From Sphingomonadales bacterium (GTDB lineage: Bacteria > Pseudomonadota > Alphaproteobacteria > Sphingomonadales > Sphingomonadaceae), in contig JAGWPW010000045.1 of NCBI GenBank assembly GCA_028870315.1, positions 18,249 through 82,248 on the forward strand: DNA of 64,000 bases, written 5' to 3'. Below the pieces are notes generated by a model. It was not told the origin of the DNA. It made no database searches and worked only from the letters and a program-made list of their open reading frames with translations. This document shows, piece by piece, positions 61,941 through 64,000 of the stretch. A program made the position numbers and the translations under genes. How positions within the stretch are numbered: the stretch's first letter is position 1; each line of letters opens with the position of its first letter.

Positions 61941-63110
61941 ATGTACAGCGAATTCTATGGCTTCGCCGGGCGTCCCTTCCAGCTTACGCCGGACCCGGCG
62001 TTCTATTTCGAAAGCCGCACGCATCGCAAGGCGCTGTCCTACCTCGGCTATGGGCTGGCCCAGGGCGAAGGCTTCATCGTCATCACCGGCGAGATCGGGG
62101 CCGGCAAATCGACCCTTGCCGCGCATCTGATGGCAACGATCGATGCCGCGCGGCTCACCGTCGGCCGGCTGGCGAGCGCGCGGCTCGACGGCGATGACGT
62201 CATCCCCGCGGTCGCGGCGGCCTTCGGGCTGGCTGGCGATGCGCCAGGCGCGGGCGCGCGCGACAAGCTGGTGCTGCTCGACGCCATCGAGCAGTTCCTC
62301 CACGCCGAGGCGCGCGCCGGCCGCCGTTCGCTGCTGGTGGTCGATGAGGCGCAGAATCTGACCATCGATGCGCTTGAGGAACTGCGCGCGCTGACCAATT
62401 TCCAGCTCGGCGCGCATCCGCTGCTCCAGATCGTGCTGCTCGGCCAGCCCGAATTCCGCAGTCGCCTGCAATCGCACCCGGAGCTCGAGCAATTGCGCCA
62501 GCGGGTGATCGCTTCGCATCACCTCGAAGCGCTCGATCCCGAGGAGGTGGAGCGCTATGTGCTGCACCGGCTGCGCTGCGTCGGCTGGCAGGGCCGGCCC
62601 GATTTCGCGACCGAACTGTTCGCGCCGCTCCATGCGGCGAGCGAAGGGGTGCCGCGCCGCATCAACCAGATCGTCAACCGCCTGCTGCTGCTCGGCGCGG
62701 TCGAGCAGCGCGCGCATCTCGATGCGCCGATGCTCGAACAGGCAATCGCCGATCTCGAAGCGGATGCGGCGCTGCCGCCCGGCGCCACGCACCTGCGCAA
62801 ACCGGCTGCGGCACCGGCCGAAGGCGGCGCCGATCCGCCGCCGCCCGCAGCGGATGCCGCGCCGGGCCTTGAGGATGCGTCGACCAGCCGCGATGCCCAG
62901 ATCGCCGAGCTGCAACAGGCGGTTCTCGAACTTGCCGAAACCGGCGAAGCCAGCCGATCCGGGCGCCAGGCTATCGAAATCGCCGCGCTTCAGGAACGGC
63001 TCGCGGCGCTCGAAAGCCGCGTGATCGAACAGGAACGCGCGCTGCGCCACACACTCACCATGCTGATCGAATGGATCGAATGCGATGAAACCCACCTCGC
63101 CGCGGCCTGA
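61941..63110 (+). CDS. XrtA/PEP-CTERM system-associated ATPase
   Basis: A 389-residue AAA-type ATPase. It begins MYSEFYGFAGRPFQLTPDPA, the known family start; Walker A is ITGEIGAGKSTLAAHL; Walker B is LLVVDEAQNL; arginine-rich GVPRRINQIVNRLLL follows (ExeA-like). The last 80 or so residues form an Ala/Glu-rich coiled coil. I chose ATG 61941 for this match, although GAGG lies very near; ATG 61920, overlapping the preceding stop, is the alternative. It overlaps the deacetylase gene by 26 bases. Confidence 0.88.
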   Translation: MYSEFYGFAGRPFQLTPDPAFYFESRTHRKALSYLGYGLAQGEGFIVITGEIGAGKSTLAAHLMATIDAARLTVGRLASARLDGDDVIPAVAAAFGLAGDAPGAGARDKLVLLDAIEQFLHAEARAGRRSLLVVDEAQNLTIDALEELRALTNFQLGAHPLLQIVLLGQPEFRSRLQSHPELEQLRQRVIASHHLEALDPEEVERYVLHRLRCVGWQGRPDFATELFAPLHAASEGVPRRINQIVNRLLLLGAVEQRAHLDAPMLEQAIADLEADAALPPGATHLRKPAAAPAEGGADPPPPAADAAPGLEDASTSRDAQIAELQQAVLELAETGEASRSGRQAIEIAALQERLAALESRVIEQERALRHTLTMLIEWIECDETHLAAA

Positions 63111-64000
63111 CGGGGCACGCGCCGCCCAAGCGCGCCCGAAGTCCGAAAAGAAGCCGGCGCGCGCGCCCGCCCGCGCCGACGCCGATGACGATCTGCCACA
63201 GGTCAACGGCCTTTCGGTCGATGTCGAGGACTGGTTCCAGGTCGGCGCGTTCGAAGGGGTGATCGCGCGCGAAAGCTGGGCGGGGCTCGCCGACCGGATC
63301 GAGCGCAATTGCACCGCGATCCTCGATCTGTTCGCGCAGGCCGACATCAAGGCGACCTTCTTCACGCTCGGCTGGGTCGCAAAGCGGCATCCGGCGCTGC
63401 TGCGCCGCATCGCCGATGCCGGGCACGAGGTGGCCAGCCATGGCTGGGACCATGCCCGCGTCTTCAGGATGGATGCGAAAAGCTTCGGCGAAGACATTCG
63501 CAAAGCACGCGAAGCGATCGAGGATGCCTGCGGCGTGCGGGTGATGGGCTATCGCGCGCCGAGCTTCTCGATCGACCAGCGCACGCCCTGGGCCTATATG
63601 GTGCTGGCCGAACAGGGCTATGCCTATAGTTCGAGCGTCGCGCCGATCGTGCATGATCACTATGGCTGGCGCGAGGCGCCGCGCTTTGCCTTCAAGCCGC
63701 TGCCCTGGTCCGAGCTGCTCGAAATCCCGGTCACCACCGCGCAATTCGGCAATCGCCGGCTGGCCGCGGGCGGTGGCGGCTTCTTCCGCCTGCTGCCCTA
63801 CCGCTTTTCGCGCTGGGCGATCGGCAAGGTCAATTCGCACGAGGACCGGCCGGCGGTGTTCTATTTCCACCCCTGGGAAATCGATGCCGGCCAGCCGCGC
63901 GTGCCCGGCGCGCCGTTGCGCTCGCGGCTGCGCCATTACACCAATATCGAAGGCATGGAGGACAAGCTGCGCCGCCTGCTGGATGATTTCGCGTGGGGGC
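63085..64000 (+). CDS. XrtA-system polysaccharide deacetylase, DUF3473-type (3' end beyond window)
   Basis: About 305 residues of a NodB-fold deacetylase. A basic, disordered N-terminus precedes NGLSVDVEDWFQVGAFEG, with the metal-binding Asp-Val-Glu-Asp typical of this family. KATFFTLGWVAKRHP, VASHGWDHARVF (metal His residues) and GYRAPSFSID follow, and the DUF3473 part begins with VFYFHPWEIDAGQPR. It probably removes acetyl groups from the exopolysaccharide. It begins inside the ATPase gene and runs off the right edge. Confidence 0.9.
   Translation, partial: MKPTSPRPDGARAAQARPKSEKKPARAPARADADDDLPQVNGLSVDVEDWFQVGAFEGVIARESWAGLADRIERNCTAILDLFAQADIKATFFTLGWVAKRHPALLRRIADAGHEVASHGWDHARVFRMDAKSFGEDIRKAREAIEDACGVRVMGYRAPSFSIDQRTPWAYMVLAEQGYAYSSSVAPIVHDHYGWREAPRFAFKPLPWSELLEIPVTTAQFGNRRLAAGGGGFFRLLPYRFSRWAIGKVNSHEDRPAVFYFHPWEIDAGQPRVPGAPLRSRLRHYTNIEGMEDKLRRLLDDFAWG

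Overview
The window is a dense, very GC-rich stretch of alphaproteobacterial chromosome, most likely from the Sphingomonadales (Sphingomonas, Novosphingobium or Rhizorhabdus type). That placement is inference. It rests on the hisZ-purA pair, a CysNC fusion, an exosortase A (XrtA)-type exopolysaccharide locus, and the wealth of acyl-CoA ligase, SDR, sulfotransferase and DUF1214-like genes. About 54 protein genes were recognised. I found no tRNA, rRNA, CRISPR array, insertion sequence or prophage, and no gene-free stretch longer than about 230 bases.

Region 1 (1-19.5 kb) has a sulfur theme followed by lipid and housekeeping genes. A SulP sulfate transporter, a VOC protein and a sulfotransferase lie on the minus strand. 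A divergent SDR-MDR-metallo-beta-lactamase operon follows an AraC gene. Next come cysD-cysNC-cysQ, which make PAPS and remove PAP. Two acyl-CoA ligases flank a TetR regulator and an AcuI-like reductase. Then come hisZ, purA and an unusual MarR-like regulator.

Region 2 (19.7-29.2 kb) looks catabolic. A minus-strand operon runs VOC, DUF1214-like, sulfotransferase, MDR, DUF1214-like, DUF35 and thiolase-like. A divergent TetR gene lies beside it, with a perfect operator-like inverted repeat between them. A signal-less substrate-binding-protein homologue and an enoyl-CoA hydratase follow. The thiolase/DUF35 pair resembles the aldolases of steroid side-chain degradation.

Region 3 (29.2-43.3 kb) is the most distinctive part: a complete coenzyme F420 locus. 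cofE, cofD and a fused fbiC run rightward as overlapping genes into a four-gene NAD-type formate dehydrogenase (fdsGBAD). Diverging from cofE are the F420:NADP oxidoreductase npdG and cofC. They are in the same minus-strand operon as an SDR, an MFS transporter, a TIM-barrel isomerase and a SnoaL-like protein. F420 synthesis and reduction are therefore genetically tied to an uncharacterised uptake and conversion pathway. No F420-dependent reductase of the LLM or split-barrel type is present, so the consumer is unknown.

Region 4 (43.5-51.1 kb) holds an alpha/beta hydrolase, trxB, and a LysR gene divergent from an AaeAB-like efflux set (FUSC, DUF1656, HlyD, NodT).

Region 5 (51.1-64 kb) is an XrtA-associated exopolysaccharide locus. 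It comprises two hydrolases, an acyl carrier protein, FemAB, an acyl-CoA ligase and a PLP decarboxylase, then the export lipoprotein, chain-length protein, tyrosine kinase, beta-barrel, ATPase and polysaccharide deacetylase. It runs off the right edge, and the exosortase itself is not in the window.
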